From contig BFEA01000484.1 in NCBI GenBank assembly GCA_003427395.1, positions 102,705-139,910 on the forward strand: a DNA stretch of 37,206 bases, given 5' to 3'. The stretch is from Chara braunii. Lineage: Eukaryota; Streptophyta; Charophyceae; Charales; Characeae. The notes under the pieces were generated by a model. It was not told the origin of the DNA. It searched no databases and worked only from the letters and a program-made list of their open reading frames with translations. Numbering within the stretch: position 1 is the first letter of the stretch; each line of letters begins with the position of its first letter. Both the position numbers and the translations under genes were made by a program. Of the stretch, positions 18,851-28,690 are shown one piece after another.

Positions 18851-18936
18851 TATGATGACGTTACATCAGGTCACCAGCAAAAGGGAAAAAAAAAACATAT
18901 TTTTTTTTGCTGGTGACCTGATGTAACATCGCCGTT
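18844..18936. repeat. Perfect 23-bp fold-back
   Basis: The arm at 18860-18882 is exactly complementary to 18905-18927, and A and T runs between them extend the pairing. Outside, AACGGC (18844-18849) faces GCCGTT (18931-18936) across unequal spacers. No coding frame is present. A transcript would fold into a single long hairpin; as DNA it would be a compact MITE-like fold-back. Confidence 0.85.
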
Positions 18937-20323
18937 GACTGCAGCCAGATACATCCGCCAGCTGTACCAAGGACATATGATGGACCTCGCTTCACTACCG
19001 ACCACTTGTACAACCACTTGTATGAAAGACAGAAAACATGGCAGTGAATCTACCCAGGTTCTAGCGGGAAATTCCTTCTCCCTGAGTAGCGGAGGGATGC
19101 CACGGTTACATCCAATCCGATCCACGAATCCCACAGACGGAGAAGCTACTGACAGCAAAAAAATAAAAATAAAAAGGGCGAATCAAAAGCAAAAAAAACA
19201 GCCGACGAACCCCTCCCAGACCCATCCACACAAGCAATGGGTCGCCAGTGGCCTGCCCTCAGAATTTTGGGTGCCGCCCATAAATTCCGGTCCCAGACAG
19301 ATTCCCCACCCCTTTACCACCTCTCTTGCCAGCTTCCCAACTACCATCACGCTCCCCGCCTACCGGTATGCGCCCAACGACCACCACGCTGCTCGACACA
19401 AAACGAGAAAAGTCAAGGGCGGTAAAAGCAGCCCCTGCGGGCTGCGAACATGAAACGACGAAAATGCAACCCACACAAGTGCAGCCTCCTGGCTGTGAAC
19501 AATGGTCAGGGTTTGTCCTCTTTTGGACCCATGTAGATGGTAGGAGTATTGGAAGCTGGGCTTTCTTTTTCCTCTTCGTTTTTCAATTTTTTCTTTAGCA
19601 ATATTTTTTTTTTCAACATGGGGTCTTGTGGTGTGTGCTGGCCCTGTTTTTGGGCTTGACCGATGGACCACGGAAGTTTTGTGAGGGACGCCAGGCCCAT
19701 TTCCTGGCATTTTATAAATTAGAAAACAAAATGTTTGCGATTTTTTTTGCGTTTGGTATTGCTAATTGGGGTTATCAGGTCCCGTGTGAGCCACACAGAC
19801 CGACTCCAAGCAGAAAAGACAGAGTCGCAGCGTGTCCACTTGGACTGCAGGTAGTCACACTGCTGAGGACCCCAAAAAATATAAGGGTTTTTTTTTTTTT
19901 TTTTTTTTTCAAGGGCAAAATATGAAGCCGGCTGTTATGGATGTGGGCGGTTATGGATGTCAAAGATTTTTTTCAATAACCTTCAGGAAAATGAAAAATG
20001 TCAGGACCTTTTTATTATTGTTATAGTATTACGGGGAGCCCCATAGCAACCAGCCCGAGGTAACATGCAGGATCTGCACCCGACCTGCAGGTGGGCAATA
20101 CCGGCCAGGGTTCAGCCGGTAGCATCAGGACCGAGCTTCTTCGATGGGCCAGTCGCTGCACCTCCCCTCCGGTCCCCTCCCCCTACGAACATCAGCAGTC
20201 TGCTCAATGGCGCTCGGGGGTCCTGTCCAGATTTGACAGGTAATTGAATTGGTTCGGCTTATAAGAATTAACCTTAAAAAAAGAACAAATGTAAGGACCT
20301 GCCAAACACGGACTGAGACACAG
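18937..20323. other. Anonymous region with T tract
   Basis: No gene is recognised. A 22-base T run lies at 19888-19909, and other A- and T-rich runs occur at 19158-19200 and 19560-19620. Small open frames in both directions have no motifs and are probably chance. Confidence 0.45.
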
Positions 20324-20804
20324 GGGCTTGTTCGACACTCCTCGGGCGCGTAAAGTCCCCGAGGAATTGTTCGTTCCACCTATCCTCAGGGATGCAGTCT
20401 GCAAAAAAAAAGTGAAAACACTCCGAAGGAAATTCCTTGGGCTCCGAGGATTCCACAGCCATTTCTTCCTTTTGCCCAAGGGACCTCCCCAAGGGACCTC
20501 CCCAAGGGACCTCGTGGTCCCTTGGGCAAAAGGAATCCGCTTTTCACGGAGAGGAGCGGGCACATGGGTAGAGAGACGTTACAACCGAGAATCTGGATCG
20601 TGGTGGCACCCTATTGGCTGAAGGCCTCAAACACATTTGATTTTTTTTTTCTTTTCTTTTTTCTTTCTGACATCGTTAAGGAAATGTCCTCGGGCGACGT
20701 CCCCGAGGACAGGTGGGACGATGGCGGGAATTTCCTTGAAAACCCCCAAGGAAACTTCCTTGGGCCCCGAGGACGCCCCAAGGAGTGTCGAACGAGCCCC
20801 ACAG
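20319..20804. mobile_element. 476-bp fold-back element with TIRs and CACAG target duplication
   Basis: GGGCTTGTTCGACACTCC at 20324 is mirrored at the right end (20799 inward) with one substitution, and the similarity continues inward through CTCGGG and further imperfect complementarity. CACAG stands immediately outside both ends (20319-20323 and 20800-20804), a 5-bp target-site duplication. Inside, CCAAGGGACCTCC is repeated three times near 20475-20515 and is flanked by TTTTGCCCAAGGGACC and its complement, forming a nested hairpin. There is no coding capacity. The TIR start resembles Tourist/Harbinger ends, but those usually duplicate 3 bp, so the superfamily is uncertain. Confidence 0.8.
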
Positions 20805-20864
20805 CCGATTTCTGAGTTTTGCCAATGGAATGTATGAAGTGTCGAGTTTCCCACTTGTTGCTGT

Positions 20865-20865
<1 letters not shown>

Positions 20866-20897
<32 letters not shown>

Positions 20898-21035
20898 AAG
20901 AATAGCCCTTGTGTAAGCTCTCTATCCCGGCGGTGGTAAGAGAACCGTCGGAATCGAGGGCTTATCTGCCGGGCTGCTCCATCTATTGGTGGGGAGCGTC
21001 ACCTGCTGGAAACCGGGTCCAGCGTCCCATTGATA
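20866..21035 (-). mobile_element. LINE 3'-tail copy C with 30-base T tract
   Basis: The minus strand reads GGGACGCTGGACCCGG, TTTCCAGCAGGTGACGCTCC, CCACCAATAGATGGAGC and a shortened terminal segment, then runs into poly-A (plus-strand T at 20866-20895). It is a short truncated copy of the same tail as at 28560-28690. The terminal segment between the hairpins and the A tail is diverged. Confidence 0.75.
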
Positions 21036-22086
21036 CATCTTGCAACACAGAGACTTTCGATCGTTGTTCCCAGGGCTGTGGTCATTTCAGTTGTCAGTCA
21101 GGGGCTCCGTTATCCCATGGAGCTGCCTAAGCCTGTGTGTGTGCGTGCTTGTTGCTATGCGTGCCTGTCTGAGCGCTTGTCGGCTTGAGTGCGTGTGTGA
21201 CCCACAAGGGTAGTTGTTCGTTCAGGAGGCCCGAAGGGCCGGTACTTACCTATGGCTGTGACATTGAGGGTTGCTGCAGGGAAACCACTCAATTACTGGG
21301 AGTAGGCCTGCGGCAGCGGGGAAAGACACTCAAGTAGCAGGTGGGCCGGTACCACACCAAGTAGTGGTGGATGTGTCGGGTAGTCGAGACCAAGCAAAAG
21401 AAGACAAAAGTTGACATTTTTAGAGGCCCAGTTGTTGCAGGCTACGTCTAGGCGGGTTCCAGTCCAAGTAGTCTGAGTTTAGGGCCTGTATGGGCAATAT
21501 CAGAGTCTGCAATGATGTTTCCCTCCGAAAGGGAGGAGGTACCAGCTGCTTGGAGGCTGCGCGGCCCCGAAGTCACCACCCAAGAGGCAACCAGGCCGCT
21601 ATATCTCCAGGAGGAACGAAGTGCTCCTCCTCATTCTGCGGGTGCAAGTTTGGCGAACACACCGCTGGAGTGCTGGCTGGAGCATCGCTGGGTGAAGCAG
21701 CGCTGCTGGGGAAGGAGTGCCCTCGCTGGGTGAAGCAGCGCTGCTGGGGAAGGAGTGCCCAGCTCCCCACCTTGGCTATGGTGGAGGAGCTTGGGTTGGT
21801 GGAGGAGGAAGAAGAGGACTGAAGGGGGAGCGCCAGAGGTACTTACCTGGCTATTGTGGATGCCATCTTCATCACCTTGGTTGGCTCTGCATCTAGAAGG
21901 CCCCATTGGGGCACACGTGGTTAAATGGCATGACAAATTGTCTGAAAATTAGGGCCTCCGTTAACCGCCTCTCTCCCTCCAGCGAGCCGCTCACCGGATC
22001 TTACGCTTGAAGAAGGATGTTGGAAGTGAGGTAGCTTTAATCTTTGACAGGATTCACCTCCTAATTATCCTCCTTGCTTGTCTTAG
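21036..22086. other. Anonymous region with exact 38-bp tandem duplication
   Basis: 21685-21722 and 21723-21760 are identical tandem copies (starting TCGCTGGGTGAAGCAGC). They lie in a 110-codon frame (21490-21822) ending in a Glu-rich tail, but the frame has no recognised domain. 21130-21200 is GT-rich. The duplication could be recent slippage or an assembly join. Confidence 0.5.
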
Positions 22087-22620
22087 AGGGGAGATTGCCT
22101 GGGTAAAGCATACGTACGGTTTTGGCTCAAGCTATCGACTTGTGAATTGTCTGCATGCAGCTGTGTGTACGTTCTAATGTCCCTCAACCACCGATTGGTG
22201 TATATTGGGAAAACGATACGAGCGCTCAAGGAAAAATGGGCTGAACACATACGTGCAATCAGAGGAGCGAGCAAGCAGAAGGTACATACATGGCTTCGAA
22301 AAACAGGTTTTTATCATTACCTTCCCATCCCGATCTGGTTCGGGGAAGGAACTGCTATCAAAGAAATTGAAAGAATGATTATCAGAATTCACAATCCCGG
22401 TTTGAATGCGAAAGGCAGGAAAGTGAAGTCGAACACTCGCAAAAGTAGGATGAGGAATAAAAGCACACCTGACCTGTCAGTTACTAACATTGTGGAACCT
22501 ATGCTTTCTGATTGTGACTACATCGGTGTGAAGCAAGATCCAAGGCGAAGAGGTCTCTCTCCCTGTCATGGAAAGGCCTGCACATATCATCATCACGGTT
22601 TCCTTTTATTTTCCATCTAA
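22087..22620 (+). pseudogene. GIY-YIG endonuclease domain, Penelope-like element fragment
   Basis: The open frame runs from 22087 after a TAG to a TAA at 22618; the first ATG is at 22177, inside the domain, so the true start is lost. The nuclease signature is complete: VYVL at 22165, YIGKT at 22201, Arg and WAEHI downstream, Glu in IKEIERMII, and Asn in HNPGLN. After it comes a basic tail (KGRKVKSNTRKSRMRNK) and a short end with CHGKACTYHHHG. In Penelope-like retroelements such a domain nicks DNA for target-primed reverse transcription. A reverse transcriptase of matching type lies 12 kb away at 34050-35005, but no RT adjoins this ORF, so the copy is partial. A host or organellar GIY-YIG protein is a less likely alternative. 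Confidence 0.75.
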
Positions 22621-23198
22621 GGGACGCTGAGCCCGATTCTCAGCAAGAGTCGTGTGATCACTCTGGGTAGACTGTGAGGACCCCGGCCTCAGCATTCTCA
22701 TTGATAATATCAGCCTTGGGCACTGGGCCCTTTTTTTTTTTTTTTTTTTTTAACCATGGCGACTCGTGCATATTCTGTTCGGATTCTCGAAACTAAAAAT
22801 CAATGGAATTAAGTTGTTGCTTAATGATGCTAAGAATGCAATTGAATGTGGTGTGGAATAGTTGATTACTGAGATTTGTCGTACTATTAAAAAAACGGAG
22901 CAGAAAAAGGCTGAGCACATTGCAGTATTGCGATCCCATGGAAGCGGAAGGGTTTATTCCGCCCGACTCTCGAAGAGCTAATTGAATTACATAATGGTGT
23001 TAAATCATTGCATCAACAACAAGTAAGACAAATTATCTGGGGGATCATAACAAACGTCGTTAAGAAAAAGTTCGGAATAAACCCGAGAATAAATATTACA
23101 ATTAAGATTCCGTTTGTACGACAGTGAGCAAAGACAAATAGGAAAACAAAGTGAAAGATTGAATATGGCGTAATGTTCTCCCTATATCGCTTGTTGAT
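22621..23198. other. Decayed sequence between GIY-YIG ORF and LINE
   Basis: A 21-base T tract lies at 22731-22751. The A-rich stretch from 22800 to 23160 has a broken frame with Lys-rich segments (IKKTEQKKAEHIAVLR) that could be a remnant of the same Penelope-like element, but stops are frequent and no motif settles it. Confidence 0.4.
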
Positions 23199-24521
23199 TT
23201 GTCTGCTGCGAGGACTCGGGCCGTGCGGCTCAAAGCCAACTCGGACAGATCTCTTCTGCATAATCATAAGTTGTATACGCAACTTAGCACCTTCAAGTGT
23301 TTCCCCCGCAGCCCCCACCAGGGCCAAGACCATTCAATGTGCCTTGCCATCTTCTCCTTCAGGAAGAAACCGGACCAGGGACGGGGTTTTTATAAGCTCA
23401 ATACATCCTTGCTGACCATAGATCGCTTTAAAACCTACCTGAAAGAGGTCTAGTCTTTCTGGCAAAAACAAAACGACCAGATCCAAGATGAAATATTATG
23501 GTTCAACAACGACCTATCTTTTATGGGCCGCAGGTGCAATGAATACTCAAAATTTCGTGCGGCACAGCGCCATGCGGAGGAAATAAACCTACAACATCGA
23601 TTACAACAACTCAAACAACAAGAAGACGACACCAGGAGTGACATCATCCGACTAACAAAACTGGCCAGCGAAATACAGACACTTGAAACCGAGATCCTAG
23701 GTCACATGGAACACATATGTCAAGGAATCAGGATCTGTGGTAAGCTCTATCGACACAAGATGGAAGGAGCAATGAATGCGAGATTATGTGCAATGACTAT
23801 GAAAAAAGTAGGTCGAACAACTATTGAAGCCTTGGAAGACCCCAACCAACAACGAGGACCGCTGTATACCTCAACAACAGAATGTACAAAAATAGCACGG
23901 GACTTCTACCAAAACCTCTTTACATCGGAATGTGAGGATAAACCACTAACGCCGAGATTGACGAAAATTGAGGAATTCCTACACCCCCTTTCCTGAACAC
24001 TTACAGACCAACAGAGAAACCTTTTGGAGACGCCCCTAACAAAAGAGGAGATATGGACAACATTAATGCTCATGGAAGAGGAAAAGACCCCGGACATTGA
24101 TGACCTACCAAAGGAATTTTGGAAATCGATGTAGGGGATTATCTCCGAGGACTTAATGTAATATTACCGAGCATTGTGAGAGACATCTCAAATGGGGTAA
24201 TTGGTAGGACAAGGGGTTTTTACACTTCTATATAAAAAAGGAGCAAGCTCAAACATTAGGAACTGTAGGCCCATCACTCTCCTCATAGTGGTCTACAAGA
24301 TGGTGGCAAAGGCATTGGTCAATCGCATGGCCAAGGTAATGACAGATACCATCCACCCCGATCAGACTGGCTTCATAAAAGACAGGAGAATCCAGGAAAA
24401 TATCCTCCTGGTCAGTGAGATGATCAAACTTGCAAGACAATCTAAACACAACGTGGCAATCATTTTTATTAATTTTGAAAAAACCTATGAGGTCATGACC
24501 GTGATGACTGGACCTTTCTAG
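23199..24521 (+). pseudogene. LINE ORF2: linker and N-terminal RT
   Basis: One frame holds, in order, GRGFYKLNTSLL (end of endonuclease/linker), a charged coiled region (NEYSKFRAAQRHAEEIN), LTKEEIWTTLMLMEEEKTPD with DDLPKEFWK (the classic pre-RT block), and YKKGASSNIRNCRPITLL with HPDQTGFIKDRRIQENIL and INFEKTYE (RT blocks 1 to A). Stops interrupt it at 23451 (TAG), 23994 (TGA) and twice near 24132-24162. The Asp of motif A is replaced or shifted where the frame breaks at about 24490: INFEK is followed by a short insertion before DRDDW in another frame. Confidence 0.85.
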
Positions 24522-25553
24522 ACAAATGTATGAAAAAACTAAATTTCGGACCACATTTCAGGCGTTGGGTGAAAATACTGCACAAAAACGCTACAACCAG
24601 AGTCATGGTCAATGACAACCTCGCACCACCCATCTCTCTCCAGAAATCCGTTAGACAAGGGGACCCGATAACACCGTTTCTGTTTGTGATAGTGCTGGAA
24701 GCCTTGGCGGCGAATTTGCGAGCGCATAAAGAGAATTCAAGTCTCTTCAATCCCAGAGGAAAAGATACCGGCACGCTCGCTGTTCGTTGATGACCTGACC
24801 CTGATGGTGGACGCGTCACACCCATCGATAGTCGAGGTACAACACATGATGGAGAAGTTTTGCGCCCTCTTAGACATCAGAGTCGACTGGGGGAACAAAA
24901 CCTTGGGATGGTGGGTCCACCATCAAGGAGTCCGGCCTCCGGAGCGGTCGAGGGTCAAATGGTTACCCAACGAGGCGCCCATCCGGGTCTTTTGGATTTC
25001 AGTCACACCAAACGGTAGACCACCAGTGAGCAGTGAATGGTTGTTCAAATCACCCCTGGAAAAGTTGATATAGTGGAAGGACAGACACACTTTACGGATG
25101 GGGCGCTCTTTGGTGATAAACAATGTGGTGTTTGCCTCCATGTGGTACAGATCGGCCATTTGGGCGCAAAACAAAACAGCCCTCTATCCACTGCAACAAC
25201 AAATAGCCACATTCTTATGGCGGGGGGACCATGAGAAACACAAGGTGATCAGCAAGGTTGCATGGCAATCCATAATCCAGTCAAAAGCCAAAAGTGGACT
25301 GAGCATAATTGACCCAACAATACGAACCAAAGCTTTGGCGATACAATGGCTCAAGGGACTTTTGTTTTGTCCTGACATCCCATGGAAGGGGTTAGCCTTA
25401 GAACAAATCTCAAGACTGGTCCCTGAAACAACATCAGATATCAACCCACTAACATGGCTAGAAAACACGGGGTTGGCCAATACCGACAGGACACCTTCGA
25501 CAACAGCGCCCGAACTCCCCAAGGGAACGGGCAAGGGAGGATTTGCGGAATGA
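24497..25553 (+). pseudogene. LINE ORF2: catalytic RT and thumb
   Basis: The frame from 24497 gives DWTFLDKCMKKLNFG, RRWVKILHKN, SVRQGDPITPFLFVIVLEAL (motif B). It shifts near 24770 into the frame with SLFVDDLTLMVDAS, the motif C active site, whose DD pair lies at about 24789-24794. After a TAG at 25071 the frame continues with MWYRSAIWAQNK, FLWRGDHEKHKVISKVAW and LSIIDPTIRTKALAIQWLKGL, the usual segment after the thumb in L1-type proteins. Both catalytic aspartates of motif C are preserved although the gene is broken. Confidence 0.88.
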
Positions 25554-25947
25554 TCACTTTTGGCCATCCCTTATGAGGTCATGGAGGAACCTCCCCCGGC
25601 TTGACAAAATTTACCCTGAGAGACGGGACAAAGTATTACAACAGCCCCTTCTCGAGAACAGAAGGATTGTCGACACCAGGGCTCAGGTCCTCCACTGTAC
25701 GGACTTCCCCTGGCGTGTGTGCGTGAAGAGGGGTGTACTCAGAATAAGTGACATTTGGGATACAACCACGACGGACTGGTCAGCCGGGACATACTTAAGC
25801 AAAACTGAGATATAGCCATAGATCGGAGACTGCACTCGGGGACATAATAGAACTGATCCCCTTGAGCTGGTGGAAAATACTCAGGAAGGGACCCACTTGT
25901 CCAGTTGATATAGCTCAGTGGTTACAACACCGGTTGGAAATGCGCAT
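25543..25947 (+). pseudogene. LINE ORF2: segment just left of the insertion
   Basis: A frame from 25543 gives LMRSWRNLPRLDKIYPERRD and DFPWRVCVKRGVLRISDIWD, which is typical of the region before the C-terminal Cys/His domain. After a shift near 25815 another frame reads ELIPLSWWKILRKG and IAQWLQHRLEMR and stops being LINE-like at CGCAT (25943-25947). The same frame resumes at 27190-27194, after the insertion. Confidence 0.75.
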
Positions 25948-27194
25948 TGTGGTATAAGGTTGCGGGTTTAAAACTCTGCAGCCTTGCACATGGACACCGA
26001 CAGGGCGTTAGAATGACGCACGGCTGGACACACACCTCGTGGGCTGACACATGGTACTATTACAAACACTGCCTGCACACCACCCAGGGGGCTAGTCCAT
26101 GGGTGTTGTATGCTGGTCTAGACTTCATGTTGGTTGCTTGCTGTTGTTGGCTTTGGACGCTCTGATGATCTCCCCCAGCCTAGATATTTCACACATTACA
26201 TCAACTTCCTACGGTAGTGCATGTGGTAGAACCCTCCAGTCTTATATTGTAGGTCACATGTTCGCGTCGGGTTCCGGACTTTGGAGGGGTCCTGTCCAGA
26301 TAGGCCTGTCTCTACCACACATTACACACACACACACACACACACACACATGATAGACACTACCCCAGATACTGACTATAGGTACAACCACGATAGGCAC
26401 ATCAGAGGTACAAGGCTGGGGGCTAGTGGCAGGACGGATAATGGCCCACCACCTACTGAGTTTGTAGTATGTCCCTTCCGATCCCTATAGGAAGTACCTA
26501 GCCGATGACCGGAATCTGCTGATAGGTGGAAGACAGTCTACTACTGACGAGTACCGAGGATACATAAAGTAAGCATGAGGGCCTTTGGGGGGGGAGGTAC
26601 CCCAGCTGATGACCGAGGTCTGGAGGGGGGTTGTCTATTCGTTGGCAACAGATTAAGGGCGCATAAGGTCACCCCTCCGCTGCGTCAAGGTACTTCTAGG
26701 GGGCCTATACATACTACCTACACATGGCTCCCAGAAGCACTAGTAGAGGTGGTAGGAGCACCTCTCACTGCTATTCTCTTCGCAGATGCTTCATGGTGGG
26801 GACCAGCGTCAGCTGCGGGTCCACGCACATTACAAATATACAAATAGTCTACAGGCACATACCTGCAATACCGAACACACACACATACATAACCATAGGT
26901 CTGGGAGGAGGTCACAACCAACTTATAATAGGTGTCTCAATGATAAAGAGAGGGCGTGAGTTACTAGTCGGTCTACTTAGGGGCTAATAGGTGATTTCTT
27001 GAGCCAGGCGTTCGAAGTTCCCGTACGACGAGGCTCGTTCGACTACACTTCCACCAAAGCTGGGTCACTAGCCCTGGTGCATGTCACTACTGTTCGGCCC
27101 AAGTTCCCCTCAATGGTTGGGTAATGGTCCTGAGTGCTGGTCACACTGAGGTAGGATAGTATGAATAGGGGGTGCGCTAAGAGTATTGACGCAT
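25943..27194. mobile_element. Unclassified 1,242-bp insertion with CGCAT target duplication
   Basis: CGCAT occurs at 25943-25947 and 27190-27194. Deleting one copy plus the 1,242 bp between them joins the LINE codons for HRLEMRI directly to QIRVLENG in the same frame, and the product continues through the family-typical LPNTPIAQLSFDPMEW. The insert therefore has a 5-bp target duplication. It starts TGTGGTATAAGG and ends GAGTATTGA, with no terminal inverted repeat, no direct terminal repeat and no A tail that I can see. It contains a CA microsatellite at about 26322-26350 and a short frame ending in FADASWWGPASAAGP (to 26847) of unknown meaning. A solo LTR or a non-autonomous transposon are the main options. 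Confidence 0.8.
26322..26350. repeat. CA dinucleotide microsatellite
   Basis: A pure run of alternating C and A, about 14 repeats, inside the 1,242-bp insertion. Confidence 0.95.
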
Positions 27195-28027
27195 ACAAAT
27201 CAGAGTGTTGGAGAACGGGGATAAACGAGTTGCCTTCCTCCCAAATACCCCAATCGCTCAATTGTCGTTTGACCCAATGGAATGGTCATGGACATCTTCC
27301 TCCGGAAGGGGCAAGACATGCAACAGAAAACTACACAGCATGACAGTCAAGTCAACATACAGATTGCTCCGTCCCACGACTAATCTACAAGACCAGGTAG
27401 AGGCTAGATGTATGAAGCATCTAAACATTATCAAGGAATCACTCCAGAGGGTCAAATGGTTTTATCTAGTCAAGACGAAACCCGCAAAACTAGCCTCCCT
27501 CCAATCGCAGGTAGAGCACCTCTGCCTATCAATGAATGATTGGCTAATAGACAGGACATCCTTGGAACAAAGTGGGCGGGCTCTACCCTTATGCACCGTA
27601 TGCTCCAATTCCTTCCCGTCCAGGAAAAACCAGAACGATATAACATATTTTCCTGCAATGTTCCGGAGCTATCTGGCTCTGGTGCTGGTGGGACAAGGTA
27701 TGGGACCAGCTTGAAGTAACAGCACCTTGGCCATGGGATTGGAGAGCACTGCTATTAGAAACATGGCCTGCAGAACAGGTGGATGACTTGACCCATAATA
27801 TCTTTAAATTGGGACTTTGGAGACGCCATTGAACATATGAGTTGGAAGGGGTGAGACTGGAAGGCCCCGAATTCACACAAAGCATACAACAACAAATCCA
27901 AACAGAGATAACAACACACTGGGAAGATGTTAAAGCTCAAATCCGCTATACACATACACAACAGGAAATAGACAAAAAATCGCAGGACTTCAGTGCAAGA
28001 TGGCTTGGGGGGAAAAAAGGGGGATAG
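27190..28027 (+). pseudogene. LINE ORF2: C-terminal Cys/His region
   Basis: After the insertion the frame gives PIAQLSFDPMEWSW, MTVKSTYRLLRP and RVKWFYLVKTKPAKLASLQS, then ALPLCTVC. A one-base-type shift near 27640 leads to HIFLQCSGAIWLW. Together these form the CxxC...HxxxxC zinc-binding motif of plant L1 ORF2 C-termini. The shifted frame continues through WPWDWRALLLETWPAEQ, one TGA near 27831, and a charged tail to 28027. Confidence 0.82.
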
Positions 28028-28383
28028 ATAGGGAAGGTGGAAAGGAATAAAAAGAACAAAGTTCAAAGGAGGGATCAAGAGGAGAACGGGTCGAGCAAAG
28101 ACTATCGGCTAGTTTTCCACGAGTGGACCAAGGTGGACCCCACAACCCCAATAAGACCGGCTGATGAGTTCCCTGACCCCTTCCCCCGTCATTCCAACAG
28201 TCTGGTGGAATTGAGGTGGTGCGGGAGCTAGAGAGGAAGGGGGGAACAGTGAAACAGATAATAGGCATGAGACAAAGGAAGAGAGGGTCAGGGCCTACTG
28301 GGTCCTGGGTTTCAATAAGGGAGTATGTCAAGAAAGGGGGAGTCTGCTAATTACATCTTTACGCATCATAAGGAATTTGACAG

Positions 28384-28690
28384 TTGGGAGTGGGGTTGGG
28401 GGGGGGGGGGAGGAACTGGTGTGTAGCAGCAGGTATTTGGTTCTGGGTCCAGGGTGAAGAGGTTCCCCCCTCTTTCCACTATCCCGCTCAGTCAATCCTC
28501 GATTCCAGGGTAATCAATGCTGGCAGGAATCTCCCACAATTGTTTCCTGATATACTCCAAATTGAGTCTGTACATGGAACGTTGGACCCGTTTTCCAGCA
28601 GGTGATGCTCCGCATCAATAGATGGAGCCTCTCCCCAGATGCTAGTGGCGTCTGCTCTTATCAACACCACTAGCACTGGTGGGGGCGTGT
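28384..28690 (+). repeat. LINE 3' untranslated tail with two conserved hairpins
   Basis: The segment carries a G run (28398-28410), the GGGTAATCAATGCTGGCAGG landmark, then two consecutive stems: GTTGGACCCG with TTTTCCAGC, and GCTCCGCATCAATAGATGGAGC. It ends with TCTGCTCTTATCA and CACCACTAGCACT. The same order occurs in four other copies in this window. In so-called stringent LINEs a 3' stem-loop is what the RT recognises; that role is inferred here. Confidence 0.8.

Larger units (their letters stand above)
23199..28690 (+). mobile_element. L1-like LINE, 5'-truncated, with 3' tail and an internal insertion
   Basis: From left to right are the end of the endonuclease-RT linker, reverse transcriptase, a C-terminal Cys/His region and the conserved 3' tail. 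The reading frame is broken by several single stops and small frameshifts, and by a 1,242-bp insertion at 25948-27189. Without the insertion the remaining coding length (about 1,180 codons) suits L1 ORF2 downstream of most of its endonuclease. The catalytic endonuclease core and any ORF1 are absent. The tail at 28384-28690 is shared with copies at 226-545, 573-730, 20866-21035 and 35619-35805. The C-terminal CxxC...HxxxxC motif favours the L1 clade. Confidence 0.88.

Noticed and set aside
25911-25985. tRNA gene or tRNA-derived SINE head (TAGCTCAGTGGTTA resembles an A box and GGGTTTAAAACTC a B box)
   Set aside because: The A-box-like string lies inside the LINE reading frame (IAQWLQHR), which continues exactly after the CGCAT-flanked insertion. 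The B-box-like string is already inside the insertion, and the acceptor and anticodon stems do not pair.
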